Shown here one piece after another: positions 16,030-25,451 of a stretch of 64,000 nt of DNA. The stretch spans positions 1 to 64,000 of the forward strand of contig NZ_BCZE01000010.1 of NCBI RefSeq assembly GCF_001598555.1, read 5' to 3'. The stretch's first letter is position 1, and each line of letters begins with the position of its first letter. Position numbers and translations under genes: made by a program. The DNA comes from Novosphingobium rosa NBRC 15208. GTDB lineage: Bacteria > Pseudomonadota > Alphaproteobacteria > Sphingomonadales > Sphingomonadaceae. Under the pieces are notes generated by a model. That model saw nothing but the letters and a program-made list of their open reading frames with translations, was not told the DNA's origin and did not search any database.

Positions 16030-17007
16030 TTAAAACTGATCCGCCACATCCATCAGATGCACCAGCTTGCGGGGCGCAACCGAACGCCAGCTGCGCGCCA
16101 GCCAGTCGGCGATGCTGTCCCAATCGGTGTCGCCCAGATCGAGGCGGATGCCGATCCAGTTGTCGCCGAAATAGGCGGGGCGGGAGTAGCGCTCATCATC
16201 CTGCTCGATCAGCGAGGCCTGCTCGTCGGCGCCGCTGATCTTCACCAGCAGGGAGACACGGCCCCCGGCGTGATGATTGTTGGCGACATAGGCGAACTTC
16301 TTGCCCTTCACGATGCCGAAACAGGCCATGCCATGGCTGTTGATCTCGTCAGCCTCGGGCAGGGCGAGGGCGCGGATACGCACCTGCCCGGTCAGCCATT
16401 CGGGCGATCTTTCGCGCGAGACCCATGCGGCGAGGCAGCGGGCATAAAGCTGATGCTCGGCGAAGAGCACGCGCCCGGCCAGCGTTTCCGCCGTATCGCC
16501 GGGCAGAATGGCCACGCGGGTCTGGCCCAGCACGGGGCCGTCATCCAGCTCGGGCGTCACCAGATGGACGCTGACGCCGCCGTGGCTGTCGCCTGCGTCG
16601 ATGGCGCGCTGGTGCGTGTGCAGGCCCTTGTAGGCGGGCAGCAGCGAGGGATGAATGTTGAGCATCCGCCCCTCCCAACTGCGCACAAAGTCATCCGTGA
16701 GGATGCGCATGTAACCGGCCAGCGCGACATAGGCCGCGCCTGCCTCGCGGATGGCGGCATCCATCGCGGCGTCATGCTCGGCGCGGGTCAGGCCCTTGTG
16801 AGGCAGGGCGAAGGTGGGCACACCCTCGGCGGCGGCCAGCGCAAGGCCGCCCGCTTGCGGATTGTTGCTGGCCACCAGCACGATCTCATAGGGGCAGTCC
16901 TCCGCGCGGCTGGCATAGAGCAGCGCGGCCATATTGGTCCCCGAGCCCGAGATCAGCACCGCCACCCTGGCCTTGGGGGCGGCAGGCTGGCGGATCAGAT
17001 CAGGCAT
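16030..17007 (-). CDS. purN: Phosphoribosylglycinamide formyltransferase PurN fused to a YjbR/MmcQ-like domain
   Basis: Residues 1-205 are PurN, which formylates GAR with 10-formyl-THF in purine synthesis. Visible are [16 protein letters not shown], the catalytic block [16 protein letters not shown], and the conserved Asp of [12 protein letters not shown]. Residues 206-320 resemble a YjbR/MmcQ (CyaY-like fold) domain: [47 protein letters not shown] and RSVAPRKLV. Single-domain PurN is about 200 aa, so the 325-aa length reflects a fusion. The role of the added domain is unknown. The start overlaps the end of purM by eight bases, so they form an operon. Confidence 0.93.
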   Translation of the reverse strand: MPDLIRQPAAPKARVAVLISGSGTNMAALLYASRAEDCPYEIVLVASNNPQAGGLALAAAEGVPTFALPHKGLTRAEHDAAMDAAIREAGAAYVALAGYMRILTDDFVRSWEGRMLNIHPSLLPAYKGLHTHQRAIDAGDSHGGVSVHLVTPELDDGPVLGQTRVAILPGDTAETLAGRVLFAEHQLYARCLAAWVSRERSPEWLTGQVRIRALALPEADEINSHGMACFGIVKGKKFAYVANNHHAGGRVSLLVKISGADEQASLIEQDDERYSRPAYFGDNWIGIRLDLGDTDWDSIADWLARSWRSVAPRKLVHLMDVADQF

Positions 17008-18106
17008 TGTGCGTGGCGGTCCAGGGCGCGCGGGCCGACCACACTTCGTTGTCGCCGAAAACGGTGCAGCCGCGCTGGCCAGCCTCGATGGCGCCGATGG
17101 TGTAGACGGTTTCGCCAGCAGCGGTCAGGTCTGCGGCCAGTTGTTCGGCCTCGTCAGCCGCCACGGCCAGCACCATGCCCACGCCGCAGTTGAAGGTGCG
17201 GGCCATTTCCTCTGGCTCGATGTTGCCCTGCGCCTGCAGGAAGGCCATCAGGCGGCTCTGCTCCCACGATCCGGCGTCGATGCGGGCATGCAGGTGAGCG
17301 GGCAGCACGCGGGGCACGTTCTCCAGCAGGCCGCCGCCGGTGATATGCGCCAGCGCATGGATGCGGCCCGAACGGATGAAGGGCAGCAGCGTCTTCACAT
17401 AGATGCGAGTCGGCTCGATCAGATAGTCGATCAGCAGGCGGTCGGCATCGAAGAGGGCGGGGCGGTCCAGCTTCCAGCCCTTGTCGGCGGCCAGGCGGCG
17501 CACCAGCGAATAGCCGTTGGAATGTACGCCCGAAGAAGCCAGACCCAGCAGCACATCACCCTCGGCGACGCGGTCACCGGTCAGCTGCTCGCCGCGTTCC
17601 ACGGCGCCGACGCAGAAGCCCGCCAGATCGTAATCGCCAGCGGCATACATGCCCGGCATCTCGGCGGTTTCGCCGCCGATCAGCGCGCAACCGGCCATCT
17701 TGCAGCCTTCCGCAATCCCTGCGACAACGCGCTCGGCCACGCCGTTCTCCAGCTTGCCGGTGGCGAAATAGTCGAGGAAGAACAGCGGCTCGGCGCCCTG
17801 CACGATCAGATCGTTGACGCACATGGCCACCAGATCCTCGCCGATGCGGTCATGGCGGTCATGGTCGATGGCCAGCTTGACCTTGGTGCCCACGCCATCA
17901 TTGCCCGCCACCAGCAGCGGGTCCTTGTAGCCCGCCGCCTTGAGGTCGAAGAAGCCGCCGAAGCCGCCCAGATCGGCGTCGGCGCCCGGGCGCGCGGTCG
18001 ATTTGGCGAGGGGGCCGATGGCTTTGACCAGCGCATTGCCAGCGGCGATCGACACGCCGGAATGTTCATAGGTGTAGCTGGTGGGCGTCTTCTTGTCGTC
18101 GGTCAT
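17000..18106 (-). CDS. purM: Phosphoribosylformylglycinamidine cyclo-ligase
   Basis: The 368-aa cytoplasmic enzyme closes the imidazole ring to give AIR using ATP. It has the PurM ATP-binding N-terminal region ([15 protein letters not shown], then [15 protein letters not shown]), the dimer/active-site block [20 protein letters not shown] and [12 protein letters not shown]. The C-terminal half contains [15 protein letters not shown] and [11 protein letters not shown]. Length fits the family. It is the first gene of the purM-purN operon and is divergent from the gene at 18256, a neighbourhood shared with hdaA in many alphaproteobacteria. Confidence 0.97.
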   Translation of the reverse strand: MTDDKKTPTSYTYEHSGVSIAAGNALVKAIGPLAKSTARPGADADLGGFGGFFDLKAAGYKDPLLVAGNDGVGTKVKLAIDHDRHDRIGEDLVAMCVNDLIVQGAEPLFFLDYFATGKLENGVAERVVAGIAEGCKMAGCALIGGETAEMPGMYAAGDYDLAGFCVGAVERGEQLTGDRVAEGDVLLGLASSGVHSNGYSLVRRLAADKGWKLDRPALFDADRLLIDYLIEPTRIYVKTLLPFIRSGRIHALAHITGGGLLENVPRVLPAHLHARIDAGSWEQSRLMAFLQAQGNIEPEEMARTFNCGVGMVLAVAADEAEQLAADLTAAGETVYTIGAIEAGQRGCTVFGDNEVWSARAPWTATHNA

Positions 18107-18255
18107 GGCGGCTTCTCGGCTTTCCGGAAACGACGCTAAGGTGCGCCGAAAATTGAGTAGTGAACAGCTTTCGCGCGCCGCCTAGCGCTTTCCGGCTTGG
18201 ATTTCCATGGGGGTTACGCCAATAGGCTCACAGCTTTTTGACGATTGAAGGCCCG

Positions 18256-19581
18256 ATGCAGACCCTTTTCCCCCGAGAAGCCTTGCTCGAACCGCTGCGC
18301 CGCATGGTGCGCGGGCGTCCGCGCATGGCGCTGGCCGGGGCAGGCGTGCTGGCGCTGGCCGGGGGAATCGTGGCTTTCGGCCCCTCGCGGCTGATCGCGC
18401 AGATCGAGGGGGATCGCGGCATCGCCCCGGTCGTCACCACCGGCGATATCGAGATCAACGGCATTCAGGTCGATGTGCAGGGCAAGACGGCTCAGGAAGC
18501 GCGTCAGGCCGGTTGGCACGAGGCCTATAAGCAGGCCTGGGCCAAGGCGGGCGGGCCCGAGATGGGCGCCGATGCCATCGGCAATCTGGTCTCCGCCGTG
18601 GTGGTGGAGAGCGAGCAGATCGGCCCGCATCGCTATCGCGCCACGTTGGGCATCGTCTTCGATCGCGGCAAGGCCAGCGGTTTTCTGGCCGGGCATGGGC
18701 CTTCGGGCGGCATGCGCTCGGCGCCGATGCTGGTGGTGCCGGTGCTTTATTCCGGCGGCGTGGGGCAGGTCTATGAGGTGCGCGGCATCTGGCAGAAGGC
18801 CTGGGCCGAGTATCACACCGGCGCCAGCGCCATCGATTATATCCGCCCGCAGGGTTCCGGCAGCGATTCGCTGCTGCTGACGGCGGGCCAGCCCGGTCGC
18901 CGCAGCCGCATCTGGTGGCGCGCCCTGCTCGACCGTTTCGGCGCCAGCAATGTGCTGATCCCCGAGGCGCGGCTGGAGCGGCAATGGCCCGGCGGACCGG
19001 TGAAGGGCACCTTCACCGCGCGCATCGGCCCGGACAACACGCTGGTCGACAGCTTCAGCCTCTCCGTTCAGGATGAGGGGCAGGTGCCCGGCATGCTTAA
19101 CCAGGCCGTGCTGCGTTTCGACCAGATCTACACGCAGGCCATGACCAGCGGCCAGCTGCGCTCCGATCCCACGCTCAATGTCGATCATCCGGTGATCGAT
19201 CCGGGTCTGGCCCAGCTGATTCGCACCGGCGAGGCTGCCGAGGCCGAACAGGCCGCCGCCCGCGCCCGGGCCGAGGCCGATGCTCTGGCCGCTCAGGCCC
19301 AGCCGACTCCGGCTCCCACGCCCGAGCCCAAGCCTGCCGCCGCCGCCGCCGCTCTGTCGGTGCAGTTCGCCTCTCCGGATGCCGGGGCGGTGGATGCGGC
19401 GCTGGGCGGGGTGCGCGGCACCAAGGGGGTGGAGGGCGCGGCCACCACCAGCATCGCCATCGGCGGAACCTCCGTGATGCGGGTTACATTCAATGGAACG
19501 GCGGCGGAACTCGCCGCTGCGCTGCGTTCGCGCGGCTGGCAGGTGAGCGTGGCGGGCAACACCCTGCGCATCCACCGCTAA
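18256..19581 (+). CDS. Conserved exported or membrane-anchored protein upstream of hdaA (DUF2066-like)
   Basis: The 441-aa product has one N-terminal hydrophobic segment (about residues 22-44, RMALAGAGVLALAGGIVAF) that anchors or exports it. A domain with VDVQGKTAQEARQAGWHEAY follows, resembling the DUF2066 proteins often found before hda genes. Ala/Pro-rich linkers (about 330-375) lead to a small C-terminal domain of about 70 residues. Function is unknown. The ATG at 18256 is preferred over a TTG at 18238 because GAAGG lies just before it. The next gene, hdaA, starts 8 bases after its stop, so they are cotranscribed. Confidence 0.75.
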   Translation: MQTLFPREALLEPLRRMVRGRPRMALAGAGVLALAGGIVAFGPSRLIAQIEGDRGIAPVVTTGDIEINGIQVDVQGKTAQEARQAGWHEAYKQAWAKAGGPEMGADAIGNLVSAVVVESEQIGPHRYRATLGIVFDRGKASGFLAGHGPSGGMRSAPMLVVPVLYSGGVGQVYEVRGIWQKAWAEYHTGASAIDYIRPQGSGSDSLLLTAGQPGRRSRIWWRALLDRFGASNVLIPEARLERQWPGGPVKGTFTARIGPDNTLVDSFSLSVQDEGQVPGMLNQAVLRFDQIYTQAMTSGQLRSDPTLNVDHPVIDPGLAQLIRTGEAAEAEQAAARARAEADALAAQAQPTPAPTPEPKPAAAAAALSVQFASPDAGAVDAALGGVRGTKGVEGAATTSIAIGGTSVMRVTFNGTAAELAAALRSRGWQVSVAGNTLRIHR

Positions 19582-19589
19582 GGAAACTT

Positions 19590-20210
19590 ATGACTGCACA
19601 AATTGCTCTCCCGCTCGATATGCCGGGCCGTGATACGCCGTCGCGCATCGTGGTGGGCGCGGCCAATCTGACCGTGATCGAGGCGTGTCAGCAGGCCGAC
19701 AGCTGGCCCTTCCGCACCGCCATCCTCTTCGGCCCGGCGCGCAGCGGCAAGAGCCTGCTGGCCCGCTGGTTCGCCGAAAGCGGCGTGGGCGAGGCGGTGG
19801 ACGATGCCGACAGCATGGACGAGACCGCGCTGTTCCACCTTTGGAACCGTGCTCAGGAAAGCGGCACGCCGCTGCTGCTGACGGCCACCACCCCGCCCGA
19901 TGGCCGCGCCTGGGACGTGAGCCTGCCCGATCTGGGCACGCGTTTGCGCGCCGCGCTGCGTCTCGACATCGGCGAGCCCGACGACATCATGCTGGAAGAG
20001 CTGATCGCCCTGCATGCCGAGGCGCGCGCCCTGCCGCTCTCGCCCGAGGGTTGCCGTTACCTTGCAAGCCGGGCCGAGCGTTCCCATCTCAACGCCGAAA
20101 CGCTGGTGGCCATCATCGACAGGCTCAGTCTGGAGCGCAAAGCTGCGCCGGGCATGTCGATCTGGCGCGAGGCTCTGGAGGAGGTGTCGGGTTCGGCGGG
20201 CCCCGCTTAA
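19590..20210 (+). CDS. hdaA: DnaA-homologous regulator HdaA (replication control)
   Basis: The 206-aa protein resembles the AAA+ part of DnaA without the DNA-binding domain. A Walker A site, GPARSGKS, is near residue 48, and a Walker B-like VDDADSM is near residue 70. The sensor/arginine-finger region (LPDLGTRLRAALRLDIGEPDD) and lid helices end the protein. In Caulobacter HdaA works with the DNA polymerase clamp to inactivate DnaA-ATP. The N-terminal QIALPLDM matches the clamp-binding (QxxLxLxM) motif expected for Hda proteins, which supports this assignment. It is followed at 7 or 46 bases by cysE, depending on the start. Confidence 0.9.
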   Translation: MTAQIALPLDMPGRDTPSRIVVGAANLTVIEACQQADSWPFRTAILFGPARSGKSLLARWFAESGVGEAVDDADSMDETALFHLWNRAQESGTPLLLTATTPPDGRAWDVSLPDLGTRLRAALRLDIGEPDDIMLEELIALHAEARALPLSPEGCRYLASRAERSHLNAETLVAIIDRLSLERKAAPGMSIWREALEEVSGSAGPA

Positions 20211-20256
20211 AGGCGGAATGCTTGTGCCGGGCGCGGCGACATGGGATAAGATACGC

Positions 20257-20970
20257 ATGATCCGGCGTCTGTTGGCCTATATCGATTCCGTGGTGGCGCG
20301 TGATCCGGCACCGCGCTCGCGCTGGGAAGTGCTGCTCTATCCCGGCTTCTGGGCGCTGGCGCTGCATCGCGTGGCGCATGGGTTGTTTACCCGCCAGTTC
20401 TATTTTCTGGCGCGCGCGGTGAACCATCTCGCCCGCTTTCTGACCGCCATCGACATCCATCCCGGGGCCACCATCGGGCGGCATCTGTTCATCGACCACG
20501 GCTTTACCGTGATCGGCGAGACCAGCCTGATCGGCAACAATGTCACCATTTATCAATGCGTCACGCTGGGTGGCACCAATCCGGCCAATGGGGTGGGCGG
20601 CAAGCGTCACCCCACGCTGGAAGACAATTGCATCATCGGTTCGGGCGCGCAGATCCTTGGCCCCATCACTGTGGGCAGCCGCGCGCGCGTGGGCGCCAAT
20701 GCCGTGGTGACCGAGGATGTGCCCGAGGGCGCGACGATGGTCGGCGTGAAGGCCCGCTCCACCCTGGTGGCGGCGGAGACCTGGTCGCGCGATTTCATCC
20801 CCTATGGCACGCCCTGCCGCGAGCCTTGTGCCGATGCCGAACCTGCTGTCAGCCGCATCGAGGCGCTGGAGGATGAACTGGCGGCGCTCAAGGCGCAGCT
20901 TGCCGCGCTGGCCGTTGAGCGTTCGCCCGATGCCCCGCGCGACGGGACACGCGATGGGACACAGGGGTAA
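20257..20970 (+). CDS. cysE: Serine O-acetyltransferase (EpsC/CysE type)
   Basis: The product of about 237 aa acetylates serine with acetyl-CoA, the first step of cysteine synthesis. It has an N-terminal helical part (MIRRLLAYIDSVVARDPAPR) and a left-handed beta-helix with hexapeptide repeats: IHPGATIGRHLFIDHG, then VTIYQCVTLGGTN and the ARVGANAVVTEDVP coil. An acidic coiled tail follows. It is the short SAT form common in alphaproteobacteria. An alternative ATG at 20218 would add 13 residues behind AAAGGCGGA. The DUF2794 gene starts directly at the next base after the stop codon. Confidence 0.92.
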   Translation: MIRRLLAYIDSVVARDPAPRSRWEVLLYPGFWALALHRVAHGLFTRQFYFLARAVNHLARFLTAIDIHPGATIGRHLFIDHGFTVIGETSLIGNNVTIYQCVTLGGTNPANGVGGKRHPTLEDNCIIGSGAQILGPITVGSRARVGANAVVTEDVPEGATMVGVKARSTLVAAETWSRDFIPYGTPCREPCADAEPAVSRIEALEDELAALKAQLAALAVERSPDAPRDGTRDGTQG

Positions 20971-21339
20971 GTGGCTGAGCCTGGCACCTCGCCCGGCACG
21001 CCGGGTTCCACCGTCGTTGCCTTTCCGCGCCCGGCCCAGCAAGTCGGCTTCGACCGGCTGGAACTGACGCGCATTCTCGATCTTTATGGGCGGATGGTCG
21101 CGGCGGGGCTGTGGCGGGACTATGCGATGAATTTCGACAAGGAGGCCGCCAGCTTCAGCGCCTTTCAGCGCACCGCCGAGCGTCCGCAGGCCCGCATCGA
21201 GAAATGCCCGGCCTTGCGTAACCGACAGGGCATGTGGACGCTGTTCGGCGAAAGCGGGCAGGTGCTGAAACGCGGCCATGAGCTGGCCGGCGTGCTCAGC
21301 CCGATTGAACGCCGGCTGGTGAAAGCGGTGGAGAGCTGA
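20971..21339 (+). CDS. DUF2794 family protein
   Basis: This 122-aa cytoplasmic protein is a DUF2794 member, judged by FDRLELTRILDLYGRMVAAG near the middle and AFQRTAERPQARIEK before WTLFGESGQVLKRG. The family is confined mostly to alphaproteobacteria and has no known function. The start GTG is immediately after the cysE stop and has AGGGG shortly before it, so translation is coupled. It converges with gph, which ends on the minus strand at the next base. Confidence 0.85.
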   Translation: MAEPGTSPGTPGSTVVAFPRPAQQVGFDRLELTRILDLYGRMVAAGLWRDYAMNFDKEAASFSAFQRTAERPQARIEKCPALRNRQGMWTLFGESGQVLKRGHELAGVLSPIERRLVKAVES

Positions 21340-22062
21340 TCAGGCTGGCAGCGTGCTCAAGCCTTCCAGCGTGGGGATCAGCGCGTCGAAGTGATCGATC
21401 ACCGCATTGGCGCCCAGCGTATCGACCGGCAGCTGGGAAAAGCCGAAGCTGACCGCCACCACCGGCAGACCCGCCGCTTTCGCCGCATTGGTGTCGAAAT
21501 TTGTGTCGCCCACATAGACGGTGCGTGGGCCGCTCAGGCCGGAGCGTTCGATCATCAGCTGCAGCAGATCGGGGGCGGGCTTGGCGCGGCCCGGGCCCAG
21601 CGTGTCGCCGCCGATGATGGTGGTGAAGTGGTGCGTCAGGCCCAGTGCGCCCAGCAGCTTGCGGGCCAGATGCTCCAGCTTGTTGGTGACCAGCGCCAGC
21701 TTCACGCCCCGCGCCGCCAGCGCCTCCAGCATGGCTTCCATGCCCGGATAGGGCTTTGTGTGGCGCGCGATATGCGCCTCGTAATAATCGACCAGTTGCG
21801 GCAGCAGCGCCTCGAACTGCTCCTGCGGCACCGGGCCGCCGGTGGCCGTCAGCGCGCGCTCCAGCATCATGCGCGTGCCGCCGCCCACAAAGGTCAGCGC
21901 TTCCTCGCGCGTGGCGGAAGGGCGCCCGGCTTGCGTGAGCGCATGATTGAGCGCCTCGGCCAGATCGGGGGCGGTGTCGAGCAGGGTCCCGTCGAGGTCG
22001 AAGCCGACCAGATCGAAGGGAAAGTCGGGGCGCTGCAAGGCGTTGGGAGAATTTTCGGTCAT
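21340..22062 (-). CDS. gph: Phosphoglycolate phosphatase
   Basis: The 240-aa HAD-superfamily hydrolase dephosphorylates 2-phosphoglycolate. HAD motif I is GFDLDGTLLDTAPDL (nucleophile Asp) at about residue 18. Motif II is the VTNK region (LALVTNKLEHLARKLLG), motif III is the lysine of GRAKPAPDLL, and motif IV is VYVGDTNFDTNAAKAAG. Length fits Gph. The ATG at 22062 begins the conserved part; the longer upstream frame overlaps the divergent glmU start. gph and glmU are divergent with 61 bases between starts, which should hold both promoters. Confidence 0.92.
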   Translation of the reverse strand: MTENSPNALQRPDFPFDLVGFDLDGTLLDTAPDLAEALNHALTQAGRPSATREEALTFVGGGTRMMLERALTATGGPVPQEQFEALLPQLVDYYEAHIARHTKPYPGMEAMLEALAARGVKLALVTNKLEHLARKLLGALGLTHHFTTIIGGDTLGPGRAKPAPDLLQLMIERSGLSGPRTVYVGDTNFDTNAAKAAGLPVVAVSFGFSQLPVDTLGANAVIDHFDALIPTLEGLSTLPA

Positions 22063-22123
22063 TGCCCCAAAGGGTGCCCTCTCCGTATGGAAACCGCAAG
22101 CTTTTGCTGGCAAAGAGCCCTCT

Positions 22124-23497
22124 ATGACTGATGTGACATCCGCTCTGGCGATCGTCGTTCTTGCCGCCGGCAAGGGCACCCGCATGAAAAGTGACACCCA
22201 TAAGGTGCTGCATCCCATCGCGGGCAGGCCGATGCTGGACCATCTGCTGGCCAGCGCCGAAGCGCTCGATCCGCAGCGCCGCGTGGTGGTGGCTGGGCAT
22301 GGGCGCGACCAGCTGGAAAAGGCGCTTCAAGGTCGGGCGGATATCGCGCTGCAGGAGCCGCAGCTGGGCACCGGCCATGCGGTGCAGATGGCGGAGCAGG
22401 CGCTTGCCGGTTTCGATGGCGATGTTTTGATTCTCTATGGCGATGTGCCTTTCGTCCGCACTGAAACCATGCGCGCGATGATCGAGCGTTTGAACGCTCC
22501 CGATGCCCCCGCCGTTGTCGTGCTGGGCTTCGAGCCGGAGGACACGCTGCAATATGGCCGCGTGATCGCGGACCATGGCCGCATCCTGAAAATGGTGGAA
22601 CACAAGGATGCCACCGAGGCAGAACGCGCTTGTGGCCTGTGCAACTCCGGCCTGATGGCGGTGAAGGGGCGAGACCTTTTCGCGCTGCTGGCGCGGGTGG
22701 GCAATGACAATGCCCAGGGCGAATATTACCTCACCGATATCGTCAACATCGCCAACGCCGATGGGCGGATCTGCGCTGTGACCGTTACCGATGACGAGCA
22801 TGAGGTGCAGGGCATCAACAGCCGGGGCGAACTCGCCCTGGCCGAGCGCCGCTGGCAGGACCGCCGCCGCACCCAGGCGATGGTCGATGGCGCCACGCTG
22901 GTCGCGCCCGAAACCGTGTGGTTCAGCTGGGACACGCAGCTGGGCCGCGATGTGGTGGTGGAGCCCAATGTGGTCTTCGGCCCCGGCGTGTCGGTGGCCG
23001 ACCATGTGGTGATCCATGCCTTCTCGCATCTGGAGGGCGCGAAGGTGGCCAGCAAGGCCGACATCGGCCCCTATGCCCGCCTGCGCCCCGGCGCGGACAT
23101 TCGCGAGAAGGCCAAGGTCGGCAATTTTGTCGAGATCAAGAACGCCATCATGGGCGTGGGGGCCAAGGCCAACCACCTCTCCTATGTGGGCGATGCCGAG
23201 GTGGGCGCCGCCGCCAATCTGGGCGCGGGCACCATCACCTGCAATTACAACGGCTATTTCAAGCACAAGACGATCATCGGTGACCGGGCCTTTATCGGCT
23301 CGAACTCGGCGCTGATCGCGCCGGTGACGATCGGGGCCGATGCCATTGTGGCGGCGGGCAGCGCCGTCAGCCGCGATGTGGCGCCCGGCGAGCTGCGCAT
23401 GGTGCGCGCCGAGCAGATGGTGAAGCCGGGCTGGGCCGACCAGTTCCACGACATCATGCGCAAGAAAAAGGCCGAGAAGGACAGCAGCAAGGGATAG
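22124..23497 (+). CDS. glmU: Bifunctional N-acetylglucosamine-1-phosphate uridyltransferase / glucosamine-1-phosphate acetyltransferase
   Basis: The 457-aa bifunctional enzyme makes UDP-GlcNAc for peptidoglycan and LPS. The N-terminal pyrophosphorylase domain shows VVLAAGKGTRMKSD, HKVLHPIAG and QLGTGHAVQMA. The C-terminal left-handed beta-helix acetyltransferase contains KVGNFVEIKNAIMG, KANHLSYVGDAEVG and ITCNYNGYFKHKT. Length is normal. It is followed on the same strand by glmS, 81 bases away, so two enzymes of the same pathway are adjacent. Confidence 0.97.
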   Translation: MTDVTSALAIVVLAAGKGTRMKSDTHKVLHPIAGRPMLDHLLASAEALDPQRRVVVAGHGRDQLEKALQGRADIALQEPQLGTGHAVQMAEQALAGFDGDVLILYGDVPFVRTETMRAMIERLNAPDAPAVVVLGFEPEDTLQYGRVIADHGRILKMVEHKDATEAERACGLCNSGLMAVKGRDLFALLARVGNDNAQGEYYLTDIVNIANADGRICAVTVTDDEHEVQGINSRGELALAERRWQDRRRTQAMVDGATLVAPETVWFSWDTQLGRDVVVEPNVVFGPGVSVADHVVIHAFSHLEGAKVASKADIGPYARLRPGADIREKAKVGNFVEIKNAIMGVGAKANHLSYVGDAEVGAAANLGAGTITCNYNGYFKHKTIIGDRAFIGSNSALIAPVTIGADAIVAAGSAVSRDVAPGELRMVRAEQMVKPGWADQFHDIMRKKKAEKDSSKG

Positions 23498-23578
23498 TGC
23501 CCTTAAGCTGGCGGAAAGCCTCACCTATATAACTGCAAGCCCCACGACAGGGCATACCAAACAGGGAATTGAGCGCGC

Positions 23579-25402
23579 ATGTGTGGCATCATCGGCATCG
23601 TCGGCAAGGATGAAGTGGCGGACCGTCTGGTCGATGGCCTGCGCCGCATGGAATATCGCGGCTACGACTCGGCGGGCGTCTGCACCGTGCATGAGGGCGA
23701 GCTGGTGCGCCGCCGCGCGCCGGGCAAGCTGCTCAATTTGGTGAAGGAGCTGGCGGTCAATCCGGCGCCGGGCCATGTCGGCATCGCGCATACGCGCTGG
23801 GCCACCCATGGCGCGCCCACGGCGGCCAATGCCCATCCCCACGCCACCAGCGTGCTGGGGCTGGTCCACAATGGCATCATCGAGAACTTCAAGCCGCTGC
23901 GTGACGAACTGACGGCCAAGGGCCGCAGCTTTGAATCCGATACCGATACCGAGGTGGTGGCCCATCTCGTTTCCGATCTGGTGGAATCCGGCCTCTCGCC
24001 CGAGGAAGCCGTGGCGCAGGCGCTGCCCCGGCTGCGCGGCGCCTTCGCGCTGGCCATCGCCTTCCGCGAATATCCCGATATGCTGATCGGCGCGCGTCTG
24101 GGCTCGCCGCTGGTGGTGGGCTATGGCGAGGGTGAGACCTATTTGGGTTCCGATGCTCTGGCTTTGGCCCCGCTCACCCAGCGCATCTGCTATCTGGAAG
24201 AGGGCGACTGGGTGGTCATCACCCGCGAGGGTGCCCGCATCCACGACAAGGACAACAACCCTGTCGAGCGCCCCATCGTGGCCAGCGGCGCCAGCGCGGC
24301 GGCGGTGGAGAAGGGCAATTACCGCCACTTCATGCAGAAGGAAATCTACGAGCAGCCCACCGTGGTCGCTCAGACGCTGCGCAGCTACGTGCGTCAGGTG
24401 GACGAGAGCGTGGCCCTGCCGCAGATCGATTTCGATCTCTCCGCCATCCGCCGCGTCACCATCGTGGCCTGCGGCACCTCTTTCTACGCCGGTTTGGTGG
24501 CGAAATACTGGTTCGAGCAATTCGCGCGCCTGCCGGTCGACATCGATGTCGCCAGCGAATTTCGCTACCGCGATCCCGTGCTGGAGCCCGGTGGCCTCGC
24601 CATCTTCATCAGCCAGTCGGGCGAAACCGCCGACACGCTGGCCGCGCTGCGCCACTGCAAGGAGAACGGCCAGACCATCGCCGTGGTGGTGAACGTCCCC
24701 ACCAGCTCCATGGCGCGCGAGGCCGATCTGCTGCTGCCCACCCATGCTGGCCCGGAAATCGGCGTGGCCTCCACCAAGGCCTTCACCTGCCAGCTGGCGG
24801 TGCTGGCCGCTCTGGCCGCGCATCTGGCGGTGAAGCGCGGGCGCATGAGCCGCGAGGAAGAGCGCCATGTCGTTCATCAGCTGATCGAGACGCCCGCTGC
24901 GCTCAACGCTGCTCTGGCCTATGACGATGCGATTGCCGCCATGGCGCATCTGATCGCTCCGGCGCGCGATGTGCTGTATCTCGGGCGCGGGCAGGACTTC
25001 CCGCTGGCGCTGGAAGGTGCGCTGAAACTCAAGGAAATCAGCTATATCCACGCCGAAGGTTATGCGGCGGGTGAGATGAAGCACGGCCCCATCGCGCTGA
25101 TCGACGAAAATGTGCCGGTGATCGTGCTGGCCCCCTCGGGCCCGCTGTTCGAGAAGACCGTCAGCAACATGCAGGAGGTCCGCGCGCGCGGCGGCAAGAT
25201 CGTGCTGATCTCCGACGCGGAAGGTCTGGCCGAGGCCGGTGAGGGCTGCATCGCCACCATCGAGATGCCGAAAATCCACCCGCTGATTGCGCCGCTGGTC
25301 TATGCCGTGCCGGTGCAGTTGCTGGCCTATCACGTGGCCTGCGTGAAGGGCACCGATGTCGATCAGCCGCGCAATCTCGCCAAGTCGGTGACGGTGGAGT
25401 AA
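23579..25402 (+). CDS. glmS: Glutamine-fructose-6-phosphate aminotransferase
   Basis: The 607-aa enzyme converts fructose-6-phosphate and glutamine to glucosamine-6-phosphate. The N-terminal glutamine amidotransferase domain begins MCGIIGIVG, with Cys2 as nucleophile, and shows YRGYDSAG and HTRWATHG. Two SIS domains follow (ACGTSFYAGLVAKYW, FISQSGETADTLAALR, STKAFTCQL) and the C-terminal closing motif DQPRNLAKSVTVE is intact. It follows glmU, and the two probably supply UDP-GlcNAc together. Confidence 0.98.
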   Translation: MCGIIGIVGKDEVADRLVDGLRRMEYRGYDSAGVCTVHEGELVRRRAPGKLLNLVKELAVNPAPGHVGIAHTRWATHGAPTAANAHPHATSVLGLVHNGIIENFKPLRDELTAKGRSFESDTDTEVVAHLVSDLVESGLSPEEAVAQALPRLRGAFALAIAFREYPDMLIGARLGSPLVVGYGEGETYLGSDALALAPLTQRICYLEEGDWVVITREGARIHDKDNNPVERPIVASGASAAAVEKGNYRHFMQKEIYEQPTVVAQTLRSYVRQVDESVALPQIDFDLSAIRRVTIVACGTSFYAGLVAKYWFEQFARLPVDIDVASEFRYRDPVLEPGGLAIFISQSGETADTLAALRHCKENGQTIAVVVNVPTSSMAREADLLLPTHAGPEIGVASTKAFTCQLAVLAALAAHLAVKRGRMSREEERHVVHQLIETPAALNAALAYDDAIAAMAHLIAPARDVLYLGRGQDFPLALEGALKLKEISYIHAEGYAAGEMKHGPIALIDENVPVIVLAPSGPLFEKTVSNMQEVRARGGKIVLISDAEGLAEAGEGCIATIEMPKIHPLIAPLVYAVPVQLLAYHVACVKGTDVDQPRNLAKSVTVE

Positions 25403-25451
25403 GGCGCCGCTCCTTACTTATTCTTAGGGATTGCTCCTTAGGAATTTGGCT

